Origin: an uncultured Neptuniibacter sp. | GTDB lineage: Bacteria; Pseudomonadota; Gammaproteobacteria; Pseudomonadales; Balneatricaceae | DNA: 64,000 nucleotides | Direction of reading: 5' to 3' | Assembly: GCF_947498015.1 (NCBI RefSeq) | Contig: NZ_CANMIR010000005.1 | Location: 223,551 to 287,550 of the forward strand | Shown here: in pieces, positions 45,896 to 56,783 of the stretch | How the letters are laid out: each line of letters starts with the position of its first letter | Position numbering within the stretch: the stretch's first letter is position 1 | Program-made: the position numbers and the translations under genes | Notes under the pieces: model-generated | Told to the model about the DNA's origin: nothing | The model's database searches: none | The model's input: the letters and a program-made list of their open reading frames with translations, nothing else

Positions 45896-47263
45896 ATGTC
45901 CAATCGAATTTTGATCGTAGAAGACGATAACGAGTTGCGTGAGGCTCTATGTGACACTCTGGAGCTGGCTGGCTTTGAGTATCTTGAAGCAGAGCATGCG
46001 GAAAGAGCATTGGAGTTGTTATCGGACAACCAGGTTGCGATGGTCGTTACAGATGTGAATATGCCGGGGATGGACGGTCACGCATTGCTGGAAGAGATTC
46101 GTCAGCATTATCCCGGTTTGCCTGTAATGCTGATAACCGCTTTTGGTCAGGTCAGCAAGGCGGTGGAGGCGATTAAGGCCGGAGCGGTAGATTATTTGAT
46201 GAAGCCGTTTGACTCGGCTGCACTGATATCTTCGGTCAGGCGTTTCGCTGTCGGGGAGACTGCTGCTTCCGATTTTGAACAGCCGATCGCGGAGGAACCC
46301 AGTAGTCAGCAGTTGCTTCAGTTAGCTCGTCGGGTGGCGGCATCTGATTCTACTGTTTTGATCTCCGGTGAATCTGGTACAGGTAAGGAGGTGCTGGCGC
46401 AGTATATCCACAGTCATTCTAGCCGTGCTGACAAGCCTTTCATCGCGATTAACTGCGCGGCCATTCCCGAGAATATGCTGGAAGCAACGCTGTTTGGTCA
46501 TGAAAAAGGTGCGTTTACCGGCGCCTACAACAGCTCGCCGGGTAAATTTGAGCAGGCGGACGGAGGGACGTTGCTGCTTGATGAGGTCTCTGAGATGGAT
46601 CTGGGCCTACAGGCGAAACTGCTACGTGTGCTTCAGGAGCAGGAGGTGGAGCGCATCGGAGGGCGTAAGGTGATTTCACTGAATGTTCGGGTTCTGGCAA
46701 CCACAAACCGCAAGCTGGAGTCTTACGTTGCTGAGGGTAAATTCAGAGAGGATCTCTATTATCGCCTTAATGTTTTTCCGCTGCAGTGGTTGCCGTTGAG
46801 AGAGCGCCCAGCAGATGTTGTCCCGTTAGCCGAACGACTGTTTAGAAAATATTGTCAGAAGATGCACCGTGCTCCTGTGACGCTGGCAGATGAGGTGAAA
46901 GGGGCTTTGGCGGCACACAACTGGCCTGGAAATGTTCGTGAGCTGGATAATGTTGTGCAGCGAGCTCTGATTCTACAAACAGGGCCTCAGATTGGTGCTG
47001 CTGATCTGATGTTGAATCCAACGGATATTGCCACGGCTCAGATGAGTGAACCGGTGGTAGCTGAAGAGGATGATCCGGCGAGCCAGTTGGGCGAGGGGAT
47101 GCGTCAGCACGAGTTTCAGTTGATCATTGATGCACTGAAAGCGACCAGTGGTAGTCGTAAAGATGCGGCAGAAAATTTGGGGATCAGTCCAAGAACGTTA
47201 CGTTATAAATTAGCTAAAATGCGTGAAATGGGTCTGGATCTGGATAAACTGCTGGGCCGCTAA
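45896..47263 (+). CDS. fleR: Flagellar sigma-54 response regulator FleR
   Basis: A 455-residue NtrC-type response regulator with a canonical receiver (D10, D11 and acceptor D53 in TDVNMPG), an AAA+ domain with GESGTGKE and GAFTGA, and a C-terminal Fis-type HTH (AENLGISPRTLRYKLAKM). It is the partner of FleS and activates sigma-54 promoters of flagellar basal-body genes. It follows fleS after 12 bases. In this window its usual downstream target fliE is about 12 kb away. Confidence 0.94.
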   Translation: MSNRILIVEDDNELREALCDTLELAGFEYLEAEHAERALELLSDNQVAMVVTDVNMPGMDGHALLEEIRQHYPGLPVMLITAFGQVSKAVEAIKAGAVDYLMKPFDSAALISSVRRFAVGETAASDFEQPIAEEPSSQQLLQLARRVAASDSTVLISGESGTGKEVLAQYIHSHSSRADKPFIAINCAAIPENMLEATLFGHEKGAFTGAYNSSPGKFEQADGGTLLLDEVSEMDLGLQAKLLRVLQEQEVERIGGRKVISLNVRVLATTNRKLESYVAEGKFREDLYYRLNVFPLQWLPLRERPADVVPLAERLFRKYCQKMHRAPVTLADEVKGALAAHNWPGNVRELDNVVQRALILQTGPQIGAADLMLNPTDIATAQMSEPVVAEEDDPASQLGEGMRQHEFQLIIDALKATSGSRKDAAENLGISPRTLRYKLAKMREMGLDLDKLLGR

Positions 47264-47479
47264 AACCCTTTAATACCGGCTGAAAGTAGTAGTTTAAATA
47301 CTTGTAGAGACTAAGGTCTTACCCCGGATATACCAATGTCTAATTCAGAGGTCTGCTGCCCCTTCTGTATAAATCTAAGTCCTGAAAAATAAAACCCCTG
47401 ACTTGTCTGATAATAATAAAACGCAGTAAGGCAGACCTGAGGGTTTCAAAGAATAACTAATCAAGCTAAGGGCATCACG

Positions 47480-49432
47480 ATGAGTGAAAAGGTATATCCA
47501 GTAAGTCCGGAGATTGCGGCTAACGCGCACATCGATAACGAAAAGTATATGGCGATGTATGAGCAGTCTGTTAATGATCCGGATACGTTCTGGGGAGAAG
47601 CAGGTAAGCGCCTGGATTGGTTCAAACCCTATACAAAAGTTAAAAATACATCCTTCGATCCACACAATGTAGATATCCGCTGGTACGAAGATGGCACTCT
47701 GAACGCATCTTATAACTGTCTTGACCGTCATCTGGAAACGCGCGGTGACCAGGTTGCAATTATCTGGGAAGGTGACGACCCAAGCGAATCTGAAAATATC
47801 ACTTACCGTGATCTGCATGAGCGTGTTTGTAAATTCGCCAATGCATTGAAAGCTCAGGGCGTGGAAAAGGGCGATGTGGTTACACTGTACATGCCTATGA
47901 TCCCTGAAGCGGCTGTTGCGATGCTGGCATGTACTCGTATCGGTGCGGTTCACTCCATCGTATTTGGTGGTTTCTCTCCTGAAGCGCTGGCTGCACGTAT
48001 TGAAGGTGCAAAATCTAAAGTTGTTGTTACCTCCAACTACTCCCTGCGAGCAGGTAAATCTGTACCCCTGAAAGCGAACGTAGATAAAGCGCTTGAGCAC
48101 GGTGCAGCGAAAGAGTGTGTTGATAGCGTGATCGTTGTTAAACGTGTAGCTGATGATGTTGCATGGAACGATGATGTTGATGTTTGGTACGAAGATATTG
48201 TGGCTGCTGCTTCTGCTGATTGTGAGCCAGAAGAGATGGAAGCTGAAGCGCCAATGTTTATCCTGTACACCTCCGGTTCTACAGGTGCGCCAAAAGGTCT
48301 GAAGCATACAACGGGTGGTTACATGGTCTATGCGTCCATGACTCAGGAGTATGCGTTTGACTACAAAGAGGGTGATATCTACTGGTGTACCGCTGACGTA
48401 GGTTGGGTAACGGGTCACAGTTATATCGTTTATGGACCTCTGGCAAACGGTGCAACATCTCTGATGTTTGAGGGTGTGCCAAGCTATCCGGATAACAGCC
48501 GTTTTGGTCGTGTTATCGAAAAACACAAAGTAAACCAGTTCTACACTGCACCGACTGCTATTCGTGCACTGATGCAGCAGGGTGAAGATGTACTGGGTGA
48601 TTCCGACCTGTCATCTCTGCGTATCCTGGGTTCTGTAGGCGAGCCGATCAACCCTGAAGCGTGGGAATGGTACCACCGTATTATCGGTCAGGGTCGTTGC
48701 CCGATTGTTGATACGTGGTGGCAGACAGAGACGGGCGGCATGATGATTCTGCCTCTTCCAGGTGCGACTGATGCTAAACCGGGTGCGGCTTCCCGTCCGT
48801 TCTTCGGTGTACAGCCTGCGCTGCTGGATGCTGATGGTAAAGAGCTGGAAGGTGCAACTGACGGCAATCTGGTCATTAAAGATTCCTGGCCTGGTCAGAG
48901 TCGCTCTATCTGGGGCGATCATGAGCGCTTCATCCAGACTTACTTCTCAACTTACAAAGGTGTCTACACTACGGGTGATGGCGCTCGTCGTGATGAAGAT
49001 GGTTACTACTGGATCACCGGCCGTGTTGATGACGTAATCAACGTATCGGGTCACCGTATGGGTACTGCAGAAGTTGAATCTGCACTGGTAGCTCACGAAG
49101 CGGTTGCTGAAGCTGCTGTGGTTGGCTATCCGCATGAAGTTAAAGGCCAGGGTATCTACGTTTATGTAACTCTGCAGGCTGGATTTGAACAGTCTGATGA
49201 GCTGCTGAAAGAACTGCGTACTCATGTCCGTGCTGAGATCGGCCCAATTGCATCTCCTGACCTGATTCAGTTCGCACCAGGTATGCCGAAAACACGTTCA
49301 GGTAAGATTATGCGCCGTATCCTGCGTAAGATCGCTGAAGATGATTTTGCTGCTCTGGGTGATACTTCAACGCTGGCAGATCCATCAGTCGTTGATGACC
49401 TGATCGAAAACCGTATGAACCGCCAAGACTAA
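47480..49432 (+). CDS. acs: Acetyl-CoA synthetase
   Basis: A 650-residue AMP-forming acetyl-CoA ligase. The ATP motif is [11 protein letters not shown], the central motifs are WWQTETGG and the conserved GHRMGTAE, and the acetylation-controlled lysine lies in TRSGKIMRR. Codon choice is strongly biased, suggesting high expression. It begins the acetate module and is followed by a strong terminator and the crbR-like regulator. Confidence 0.98.
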   Translation: MSEKVYPVSPEIAANAHIDNEKYMAMYEQSVNDPDTFWGEAGKRLDWFKPYTKVKNTSFDPHNVDIRWYEDGTLNASYNCLDRHLETRGDQVAIIWEGDDPSESENITYRDLHERVCKFANALKAQGVEKGDVVTLYMPMIPEAAVAMLACTRIGAVHSIVFGGFSPEALAARIEGAKSKVVVTSNYSLRAGKSVPLKANVDKALEHGAAKECVDSVIVVKRVADDVAWNDDVDVWYEDIVAAASADCEPEEMEAEAPMFILYTSGSTGAPKGLKHTTGGYMVYASMTQEYAFDYKEGDIYWCTADVGWVTGHSYIVYGPLANGATSLMFEGVPSYPDNSRFGRVIEKHKVNQFYTAPTAIRALMQQGEDVLGDSDLSSLRILGSVGEPINPEAWEWYHRIIGQGRCPIVDTWWQTETGGMMILPLPGATDAKPGAASRPFFGVQPALLDADGKELEGATDGNLVIKDSWPGQSRSIWGDHERFIQTYFSTYKGVYTTGDGARRDEDGYYWITGRVDDVINVSGHRMGTAEVESALVAHEAVAEAAVVGYPHEVKGQGIYVYVTLQAGFEQSDELLKELRTHVRAEIGPIASPDLIQFAPGMPKTRSGKIMRRILRKIAEDDFAALGDTSTLADPSVVDDLIENRMNRQD

Positions 49433-49454
49433 TCATTGTTATAAATTAGTCTGA

Positions 49455-49502
49455 AAAAACTCCCGCAAGGCTCGTAATTATCGAGACTCGCGGGAGTTTT
49501 TT
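49455..49502 (+). terminator. Intrinsic terminator after acs
   Basis: Arms AAAAACTCCCGC and GCGGGAGTTTTT pair perfectly around a 23-base loop that can itself fold (CTCG/CGAG). A T run follows. Confidence 0.85.
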
Positions 49503-49588
49503 AGTTTATAGTGGTATGCTCACCACAGGATAACCGTTCCTTGACGGTCGGCGTTCGTACTAGGATTTCTTAAGGGGGAATTGAACGC

Positions 49589-50254
49589 ATGCAGTTAGCA
49601 CAAAAGATTATTATCGCGGATGACCATCCACTATTCCGTGCTGCGTTAAAGCAAGCTGTTTCACAAGCTATGCCCGGTGTCGAAACCATAGAGGCGGACT
49701 CTTTGGCTGCTGTGCAGGAGGCTGTTGAGCAGCATTCTGATGCAGATCTTGTATTGCTTGATATTCATATGCCAGGGACCAATGGATTTTCCGGTCTGGT
49801 TTTTCTTCGTGGACAGAATCCAGGTATACCTGTGGTTGTTGTTTCGGGAAGTGAACAGCCTCATGTTATGAAGCGTGCCATTGATTATGGTGCGTCAGGC
49901 TTTATCCCTAAATCAGCTCCTCTTGAAACCATAGGTGAAGCGATTGTTGCTGTGCTTGAAGGTGAAGAGTGGTTACCGCAGGAAGTTGCGGATAATTTAG
50001 GTGATGTCAGTGAAGACGACCAGAAGTTTGCGGCTGCACTGGCTGCATTAACCCCTCAGCAGTTCCGAGTGTTAACCATGTTGACGGAAGGTTTGTTGAA
50101 TAAGCAGATCGCGTATGAGTTAAACGTTTCTGAGGCGACGATCAAAGCACATGTAACAGCTATTTTGCGTAAGCTTGGCGTTCACAGTCGTACACAGGCG
50201 GTCATCGCCGCTCAGCGTTTGGGTGTTGAGCCACCTAAAACAGAGCTAGAGTAA
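49589..50254 (+). CDS. crbR: LuxR-type response regulator, CrbR-like
   Basis: A 221-residue NarL/FixJ-family regulator. The receiver has D11, D12 and phospho-acceptor D58 in LLDIHMPG. The C-terminal LuxR HTH has GLLNKQIAYELNVSEATIKAHV. It lies between acs and a CrbS-type kinase/transporter and is convergent with the latter, as in the acetate switch described for Vibrio and Pseudomonas, where CrbR activates acs. The name is by context and family. Confidence 0.82.
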   Translation: MQLAQKIIIADDHPLFRAALKQAVSQAMPGVETIEADSLAAVQEAVEQHSDADLVLLDIHMPGTNGFSGLVFLRGQNPGIPVVVVSGSEQPHVMKRAIDYGASGFIPKSAPLETIGEAIVAVLEGEEWLPQEVADNLGDVSEDDQKFAAALAALTPQQFRVLTMLTEGLLNKQIAYELNVSEATIKAHVTAILRKLGVHSRTQAVIAAQRLGVEPPKTELE

Positions 50255-50267
50255 AAACACGTATTAT

Positions 50268-50296
50268 AAAAAAGGCGCTTAATGCGCCTTTTTTTA
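50268..50296. terminator. Bidirectional terminator between crbR and crbS
   Basis: AAAAAAGGCGC (50268-50278) and GCGCCTTTTTTT pair around a TTAAT loop, with A and T runs on both sides. It serves both convergent genes. Confidence 0.9.
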
Positions 50297-50325
50297 TGCC
50301 TGCTTTCTCTGCTTATTAAAAGCGG

Positions 50326-53300
50326 TTAATCATTTTCTGCTTCATTGGCCCGTGCGGTAGCAATTGTTTTGTTGATCATTGCCCTCAGTGCCGCTGGACG
50401 GATCGGTTTAGTCAGTAGCTGTGCTCCTGAAGCGTCAATCTCAGCTTTAACTTCATCGGTACGGTCCGCTGTGATTACAATCGCGGGTACCTCTTTCTCC
50501 AGTAAAGGTTGGAGGTCAGAGAGGGCCATAATGCCGGTGAGGGTTTCTGACAGGTGGTAGTCGGCCAGAATAATCTCCGGCTGGAATCCGCTATCGCTGA
50601 CAATAGTTACCGCTTCTTGTGATGATAGCGCGGTTTGAACTTCACAGCCCCAGCCATTTAGTAGAGCTGACATACCTTCCAGAATAGTGGGCTCGTTATC
50701 AATAACCATTGCTCTGATACCATTAAGGCCTTTGCTGCGTATCCAGCCTCGTTTTTCCGGTTTCGGTTTGACTGCCTTAGCTGCGTCTCCCAGAGGGATC
50801 TCAACACTGAAGACCGTCCCTTGTGTTGGCCATGAGCGGACATTGAGGGTGTGGTTCAGCATGCGAGCAATACGCTCCGTAATCGCTAGTCCCAATCCCA
50901 GGCCCTGGACCTGAGAGTGTTTAGGGTTATCGATACGGCGAAACTCTTCAAAAACTTCACTGATCTTATCTTCTGCGATACCAACGCCAGTATCCCAGAC
51001 CTCAATGCGGAGCATCTGCTTATAGTGACGGCAGCCCAGAAGTATTTTGCCGGATTGCGTATACCGTATCGCATTGGAGAGGAAATTCTGAATAATGCGG
51101 CGCAATAGCTGTTGGTCAGATCGGACCACTTTTTTACAGGGTACGAAATGGAAAGCGAGCCCTTTTTTAGCGGCTACGGCGGTAAACTCAGTGTTGAGCG
51201 CTGTGAACATATCATTGAGTTCAAAATCTGTAACAGAGGGTTCCAGAGCGCCGGCATCTAGTTTGGAGATATCCAAAATTGCGGTGATCAACTCCTCTGC
51301 AGCAGTCAATGAGCCGTTGAGGTTTTCCACAAGCTGGCTGGTCTCCTTGCTATGGCTTTGTTGGGCCAGGGCAGAAGTAAAAAGCCGGGCTGCATTCAAA
51401 GGTTGTAGCAGGTCGTGACTTGCTGAGGCGAGGAAGCGCGTTTTACCCAGGTTTGCATCTTCTGCATCCGATGTGGCCTGACGCAGTTCATCCTCCATCA
51501 GTGAGCGAATGGTGTTCTCTTTACGTAACTCCTTGTTAACGACGGATAGTGCATGGGTACGCTCGCGTACACGTTGTTCAAGGGTCTCATTAGTTTCCTG
51601 AAGTGCGCGCTCAGCTTTTCGGCGTTCAGTAATATCCTGGTAGAGCGTGAAATAACCCAGTACATCGCCGTACTCGCCGATATGAGGAATATACTTAACT
51701 TCTGCGTACCGGGTGCTGCCATCTTTGCTGGGAAGGGTGGTTTCAAAGCGTTGCCGTTTCCCTTCAAGCGCCGCTGTAATGTAGGGGCTGCGAAGTTCAT
51801 ACTCCTCTTCCGGCATGATTTTGTAACAAGCTTGCCCTGAAATGACATTACGATCGAGACTAAAGGTGTCAGCGTAGGCTTTGTTAACGAACAGATAGCG
51901 CCGTTCAGGATCGAGGTAGGCGATCAGAACAGGTACGTTATCGGTGTATATACGGATATTCTGCTCACTCTCCCTAAGCGCCTCCTCGACATGTTTATGC
52001 TCAGTGATATCCATGTATGTGTTTACGTAGCCGCCATTAGGCATTGGGTTGCCACGGACCTCCAGTACCGTGCCATCAGGACGGAAGCGTTCATAGCTAT
52101 GGCGTTTGCCTGAACGAAGTACTTTAAGACGTTTCTTGACCTGCTCATCATTATTTCCGGGGCCGTATTCTCCCTTCATCGCGTTGTAGCGGAATACCTC
52201 CTGAATCGGTCGACCGACACAGATCAGTCCTTCCGGATAATCAAACATCTCAACATACACCCGGTTCCAGGCCACCAAACGCATCTGCTGATCGACTACG
52301 CTTATCCCGAGACTAATGTTTTCGATGGTTGATTGGAGAAGTGAGCGGTTAAAGCGCAGGGCCTGTGAGGCTTCATCGACGATAGTTACAACATCCCCGA
52401 TATGCATATCTTTACCGCGAAGTGTGGATGCGAGAATGATGCGCGCAGAGGAGGCACCAATAACACCGGCCAGAAGACGTTCAGTAAATTGAATCAGTTC
52501 CGGTGTCGCTTTATCACCCGATAGAGGGGGTTCCTCGCCCCGTTGTAGCGCAAAACCGGTAAAGGAGTGCTGGGTGCGGCTAATACCCAGAAAACGCTCA
52601 GTAAGAAGTTGTAGATCGCCTACTGTAACCTGCCCATACTGTCGTGCTGATTCGGTCAGGTCTTTATTGTAAACATCGACGAAGGCGCTGGCCTGGATTC
52701 GATCAACCAGCCGTAGACTGGTGTAGCGTGAAACCAGAATATAAAGACCGGTATTAACCAGCAGAGTCCAGAATACACCATGGGTTAAGGCATCGAAGCC
52801 CTCTATCCCGAAGAGCGCAGTCGGTTTGAGCCAGTCTATCCCCATAATGCCGCTTTGTAGATATTCCGGGCCAAGCAGTCCTGCGTCACTGAATGATGGC
52901 AATACCAATGTGTAGAGCCACAGCAGAAATCCACCTATCAAACCGGCAAGCACGCCGTGTCGGGAACCTGCCTTCCAGTAGATCCCTCCGAGGATAGCGG
53001 GAAGGAATTGAGCCGCTGCAACAAAGGCAAGCAGGCCGAAAGAGGCAAGAGGGGATTGCTCACCCAAAATTCGATAGTAAAAGTAAGCCAGAATCATCAG
53101 GCACATGATTGTGATGCGCCGTACCCTCAGCAGGAGTGCCCCGAGGTCCTTGTTTTCCGATAGGCGTAACCATGAGATCCTGAACAGCATCGGCATGACA
53201 ATGTCATTACATACCATCGTTGCCAGTGTGATGCTGGCAACAATTACCATACTGGTGGATGCTGAAAGGCCACCGATAAAAGCAAAAGTAGCCAACTGTT

Positions 53301-54273
53301 TGTAATCTGCAGCGAGCGGCAGCATCAGAACAAAGGTGTCTGAGTCCACGCTGGTGTTTTCAAAATAGAGTACGCCCGCGGTTGATATGGGCAGTACGAA
53401 TATTGCCAGTAGTAGGAGGTAGATAGGGAACAACCAGCGAGCAAGTTTCAGGTGACCTGAATTGGTATTCTCAACAATAGTGACATGAAATTGACGCGGG
53501 AGGCAGATGATTGCTGCGCAGGCTAATAATGTTTCCGTCAAAAAACTGTCTTGGAAAAGCGATGAGTAGTTACGATTATGATTCAGCTGTAACGCGACGT
53601 TGTACGCCAGATCATCAAAGCCGTTGAAAACCTCCATCATCACAAAGATACCTACAGCGATAAATGCGGTCAACTTTACGATAGATTCGAAGGCAACGGC
53701 GAGCACGAGTCCTTCATGATGTTCAGTGGCATCGATGTGACGAGTACCGAACAGAATCGCAAAAATAGCCATGACAATTGCAACGAAGAGGGCGGTATCA
53801 CTCCCTTTGCTGATGACCTCTTCACTGCCCGGTGTGAGGGCGTTGTAGCTGATTGCGACAGCTTTTAGCTGCATCGCGATATAAGGCATCGTGCCGGTGA
53901 CAGCGATGATCGTGACCAGTACGGCAAGCGCCTGGCTTTTACCATAACGGGAGGAGATAAAATCAGAGATGGTGGTGATGTTCTGCTGCTTACTAATCAG
54001 AATCATCTTCTCGATCAGTCGCCAGCCGAAGATGAAGACCAGGCAGGGGCCAAGGTAGGTTGCTAAAAACTCCCAGCCACTTGAACTGGCTCGTCCAACA
54101 GCTCCATAGAATGTCCACGAAGAACAATAAACCGCTAAAGATAGCGCATAGATGATCGGGCGGCTGACAATGCGTTTGCTGTTTTGGGCGCTTTTATCTC
54201 CATAGTAGGCGATGGCGAACAGCAGTCCTAGGTACGCCAGGGAGATTAAAATGATCGACCAACCTGAAAGCAT
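50326..54273 (-). CDS. crbS: CrbS-like sensor: solute-symporter domain fused to hybrid histidine kinase
   Basis: A 1315-residue inner-membrane sensor. Residues 1 to about 520 are a sodium:solute symporter (SLC5) domain with about 13 helices. A cytoplasmic STAC-like linker follows, then two PAS domains (about 640-765 and 770-890), a coiled coil, a histidine kinase with H953 in SASHDLLQPLN, an ATPase domain, and a C-terminal receiver with acceptor D1238 in ILADYHLSE. This is the CrbS layout, which couples acetate-type solute sensing to acs control through CrbR. It is convergent with crbR and divergent from the symporter genes. Confidence 0.9.
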   Translation of the reverse strand: MLSGWSIILISLAYLGLLFAIAYYGDKSAQNSKRIVSRPIIYALSLAVYCSSWTFYGAVGRASSSGWEFLATYLGPCLVFIFGWRLIEKMILISKQQNITTISDFISSRYGKSQALAVLVTIIAVTGTMPYIAMQLKAVAISYNALTPGSEEVISKGSDTALFVAIVMAIFAILFGTRHIDATEHHEGLVLAVAFESIVKLTAFIAVGIFVMMEVFNGFDDLAYNVALQLNHNRNYSSLFQDSFLTETLLACAAIICLPRQFHVTIVENTNSGHLKLARWLFPIYLLLLAIFVLPISTAGVLYFENTSVDSDTFVLMLPLAADYKQLATFAFIGGLSASTSMVIVASITLATMVCNDIVMPMLFRISWLRLSENKDLGALLLRVRRITIMCLMILAYFYYRILGEQSPLASFGLLAFVAAAQFLPAILGGIYWKAGSRHGVLAGLIGGFLLWLYTLVLPSFSDAGLLGPEYLQSGIMGIDWLKPTALFGIEGFDALTHGVFWTLLVNTGLYILVSRYTSLRLVDRIQASAFVDVYNKDLTESARQYGQVTVGDLQLLTERFLGISRTQHSFTGFALQRGEEPPLSGDKATPELIQFTERLLAGVIGASSARIILASTLRGKDMHIGDVVTIVDEASQALRFNRSLLQSTIENISLGISVVDQQMRLVAWNRVYVEMFDYPEGLICVGRPIQEVFRYNAMKGEYGPGNNDEQVKKRLKVLRSGKRHSYERFRPDGTVLEVRGNPMPNGGYVNTYMDITEHKHVEEALRESEQNIRIYTDNVPVLIAYLDPERRYLFVNKAYADTFSLDRNVISGQACYKIMPEEEYELRSPYITAALEGKRQRFETTLPSKDGSTRYAEVKYIPHIGEYGDVLGYFTLYQDITERRKAERALQETNETLEQRVRERTHALSVVNKELRKENTIRSLMEDELRQATSDAEDANLGKTRFLASASHDLLQPLNAARLFTSALAQQSHSKETSQLVENLNGSLTAAEELITAILDISKLDAGALEPSVTDFELNDMFTALNTEFTAVAAKKGLAFHFVPCKKVVRSDQQLLRRIIQNFLSNAIRYTQSGKILLGCRHYKQMLRIEVWDTGVGIAEDKISEVFEEFRRIDNPKHSQVQGLGLGLAITERIARMLNHTLNVRSWPTQGTVFSVEIPLGDAAKAVKPKPEKRGWIRSKGLNGIRAMVIDNEPTILEGMSALLNGWGCEVQTALSSQEAVTIVSDSGFQPEIILADYHLSETLTGIMALSDLQPLLEKEVPAIVITADRTDEVKAEIDASGAQLLTKPIRPAALRAMINKTIATARANEAEND

Positions 54274-54595
54274 TGTGTGTTCCTTGTCTGGGGAAACTGG
54301 GTAGTTGTTTGATAGTTTACCGGTTTTTTATATTAACCCAATATTGTCGATATGAATTCGTTTATGGGCTACTGCTTGGTTGCTGCTAATACCTTTGTAT
54401 AGCTTGTTGTGTTTATTAGGTTTTTTTATTTTAGGCGCCATCAGCTGCTATCTGGCTGATCTGGTGGTGATAGTCTGGGTAATTAGATCAGTTGAGTCGA
54501 CTAAAGTTGAGCTTTGTTTGGCTTAACTGTTTGATAACCTTTAGCTGTCTTAAATTTTCACCAATTTTTTAAATAACAAAAATAAGGATGGTGTT
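54274..54595. other. Intergenic region between crbS and the symporter operon
   Basis: These 322 bases separate divergent genes and must hold both promoters. I see AT-rich stretches, a perfect palindrome AGTCGACT at 54496-54503 and an AAGGA ribosome site before the DUF4212 ATG. No gene or clear promoter hexamers are seen. Confidence 0.5.
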
Positions 54596-54856
54596 ATGTC
54601 AATCAGTAATGAGCAGGCGCAAGCCTACTGGCGCGAAAATTTGCGCATCATTATGACTCACCTTGCAGTTTGGTTCGTAGTGTCCTACGGCTGCGCGATC
54701 CTGTTTGTCGAACAGCTGAATGAGATTCCGTTCTTCGGTTTCCCACTAGGTTTCTGGTTCGGTCAGCAGGGGTCAATCTTCGTATTCGTTATCTTGATCT
54801 GGACTTACGTTGTAAGCATGAACAAGCTTGACGAGAAGTATGACGTTCACGAATAA
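54596..54856 (+). CDS. DUF4212 small subunit of a sodium:solute symporter
   Basis: An 86-residue membrane protein with two helices (about 18-40 and 58-78). It is the DUF4212-type small partner found directly before VC_2705-type symporters: AYWRENLRIIM at the N-terminus, a GFPLGFWFGQQGSI loop and YVVSMNKLDEKY at the end. It is 31 bases upstream of the large subunit. Its role is presumed to be assisting the symporter. Confidence 0.88.
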   Translation: MSISNEQAQAYWRENLRIIMTHLAVWFVVSYGCAILFVEQLNEIPFFGFPLGFWFGQQGSIFVFVILIWTYVVSMNKLDEKYDVHE

Positions 54857-54887
54857 CAATAATAATTTCTATTAGGACGGCATTGCT

Positions 54888-56702
54888 ATGAGTCTCGACG
54901 TTTTAACATTTCTCTTTGTAGGCGCTTCCTTCGTGCTTTATATCGGTATCGCGATATGGGCACGTGCTGGATCGACTAAAGAATTCTACGTAGCAGGCGG
55001 TGGTGTACCACCAATTGCAAACGGTATGGCGACGGCAGCTGACTGGATGTCTGCGGCTTCGTTTATCTCTCTGGCTGGTTTGGTTTCCTTCATCGGCCGT
55101 GACGGTTCTGCCTATCTGATGGGCTGGACTGGTGGTTATGTACTGCTGGCGCTTCTGTTGGCACCTTACCTGCGTAAGTTTGGTAAGTTTACAGTACCTG
55201 ACTTCATCGGTGACCGTTACTACTCACAGACTGCACGTGTAATCGCTGTAGTTTGTACAATCGTAATCTCTTTCACCTACGTTGCTGGTCAGATGCGTGG
55301 TGTTGGTATCGTATTCTCTCGTTACCTGCACGTTGACATCAACACAGGTGTAATCATCGGTATGGCGATCGTATTCTTCTACGCTGTACTGGGTGGTATG
55401 AAAGGTATTACCTATACTCAGGTAGCTCAGTACTGTGTACTGATTCTGGCGTTTACTGTTCCAGCATTCTTCCTGTCTGCACAGATTACAGGTCACTTCC
55501 TGCCGCAGATCGGTCTGGGTGCGACTCTGGACAGTGGTATGTCTGTACTTGCAACACTGGATCAGCTATCAATTGATCTGGGCTTCCATCAGTATACTGA
55601 AGGTAAGAAATCAACAATTGATCTCTTCTTCCTGACTGTAGCTCTGATGTGTGGTACTGCAGGTCTGCCTCACGTAATCGTACGTTTCTTCACAGTACCT
55701 CGTGTAAAAGATGCGCGTATCTCTGCAGGTTATGCATTGATCTTCATCGCACTGCTTTACACAGCTGTTCCAGGTGTTGCAGGCTTCGGTCGTGTTAACC
55801 TGATTCAGACTATCAATGGTGCTGACGGTACAGGTACAGCGTACGCTGAAATGCCTGCATGGTTCAAAAACTGGGAGAACACTGGTCTTCTGGCTTGGCA
55901 GGACCGTAACGGCGACGGCAAAGTACAGTACTCTGCTGGTAAAGCGTTTGATGCTGGTAAAGGTAAGCCTAAATTCACAGAAGAGCGTGGTGAGCACGGT
56001 GAGCGCTTGACAAGCAATGCGATCACTTCTGCGGATCCAGCTGTTGCTGCTGGCAATAAGCCTTTCGCAAACGAAGTATACGTAGACCGTGACATCATGG
56101 TACTGGCTAACCCAGACATCGCTCAGCTTCCAAACTGGGTAATCGCTCTGGTAGCAGCGGGTGCGGTTGCGGCAGCGCTATCAACTGCGGCAGGTCTGCT
56201 GTTGGTAATCTCTACAGCTATCTCGCATGACTTGATGAAGAAGACTATCAATCCTGATATCTCTGATAAGCAGGAGCTGATGTACGCTCGTCTGGCAGCG
56301 ATCGTAGCGATCTGTATTGCAGGTTACTTCGGTATTAATCCTCCAGGCTTCGTGGCCCAGGTGGTAGCTCTGGCATTCGGTCTGGCATGTGCTTCCGTAT
56401 TCCCAGCGATCATCATGGGTATCTTCTGGACTCGCCATAACTCTCAGGGTGCGATTGCAGGTATGCTGGTAGGTCTTGTGACTACTATGTGCTACATGTA
56501 CTACTTCGCATTCGGTGGCGGTACTCCTGATCAGTACTTCATGGGTATCTCTCCAGGTGGCTTCGGTACAGTTGGTGCGATCCTTCACCTGATCGTTGGT
56601 TTCGTAGTGTCTAGCATGACTCAGGAACCACCACAGGAAATCCAGGACATCGTTGCGGATCTTCGTATCCCACGTGGCGCTGGTGAAGCTCACGATCATT
56701 AA
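54888..56702 (+). CDS. Sodium:solute symporter large subunit (acetate-type)
   Basis: A 604-residue SLC5-family symporter with about 13 helices, including FYVAGGGVPPIANGMATAADWMSAASFI, broken in two by helix ends, and VALAFGLACASVFPAI. A soluble insert of about 80 residues (around 320-400) sits between helices and distinguishes it from ActP of Escherichia coli. Paired with the DUF4212 subunit and close to acs/crbSR, it most likely imports acetate or related short acids. Codon bias is very strong. Confidence 0.9.
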   Translation: MSLDVLTFLFVGASFVLYIGIAIWARAGSTKEFYVAGGGVPPIANGMATAADWMSAASFISLAGLVSFIGRDGSAYLMGWTGGYVLLALLLAPYLRKFGKFTVPDFIGDRYYSQTARVIAVVCTIVISFTYVAGQMRGVGIVFSRYLHVDINTGVIIGMAIVFFYAVLGGMKGITYTQVAQYCVLILAFTVPAFFLSAQITGHFLPQIGLGATLDSGMSVLATLDQLSIDLGFHQYTEGKKSTIDLFFLTVALMCGTAGLPHVIVRFFTVPRVKDARISAGYALIFIALLYTAVPGVAGFGRVNLIQTINGADGTGTAYAEMPAWFKNWENTGLLAWQDRNGDGKVQYSAGKAFDAGKGKPKFTEERGEHGERLTSNAITSADPAVAAGNKPFANEVYVDRDIMVLANPDIAQLPNWVIALVAAGAVAAALSTAAGLLLVISTAISHDLMKKTINPDISDKQELMYARLAAIVAICIAGYFGINPPGFVAQVVALAFGLACASVFPAIIMGIFWTRHNSQGAIAGMLVGLVTTMCYMYYFAFGGGTPDQYFMGISPGGFGTVGAILHLIVGFVVSSMTQEPPQEIQDIVADLRIPRGAGEAHDH

Positions 56703-56724
56703 GATCGAGCTAAAACCTTAAAGG

Positions 56725-56758
56725 AAAGGCGCCCAGCGTTAGTTGGAGCGCCTTTTTT
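56725..56758 (+). terminator. Intrinsic terminator after the symporter gene
   Basis: AAAGGCGC (56725-56732) and GCGCCTTT (56748-56755) form the stem, with inner CCA/TGG pairing and a following T run. Confidence 0.88.
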
Positions 56759-56783
56759 ATTGCAATGAATTAGAGGTCAAATA

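Noticed and set aside
47375-48526. Long minus-strand open frame (383 codons) opposite acs
   Set aside because: Antisense shadow of a highly codon-biased gene; no family motifs and no ribosome site.
47309-54508. Shared GACTAA-type 10-mer upstream of acs (47309-47318) and of the symporter operon (54499-54508), as a possible CrbR site
   Set aside because: Only two copies with two mismatches in over 500 bases of intergenic DNA; chance cannot be excluded.
55224-56699. Several antisense open frames opposite the symporter gene
   Set aside because: Cys- and Thr-rich shadow frames produced by strong codon bias of the symporter.
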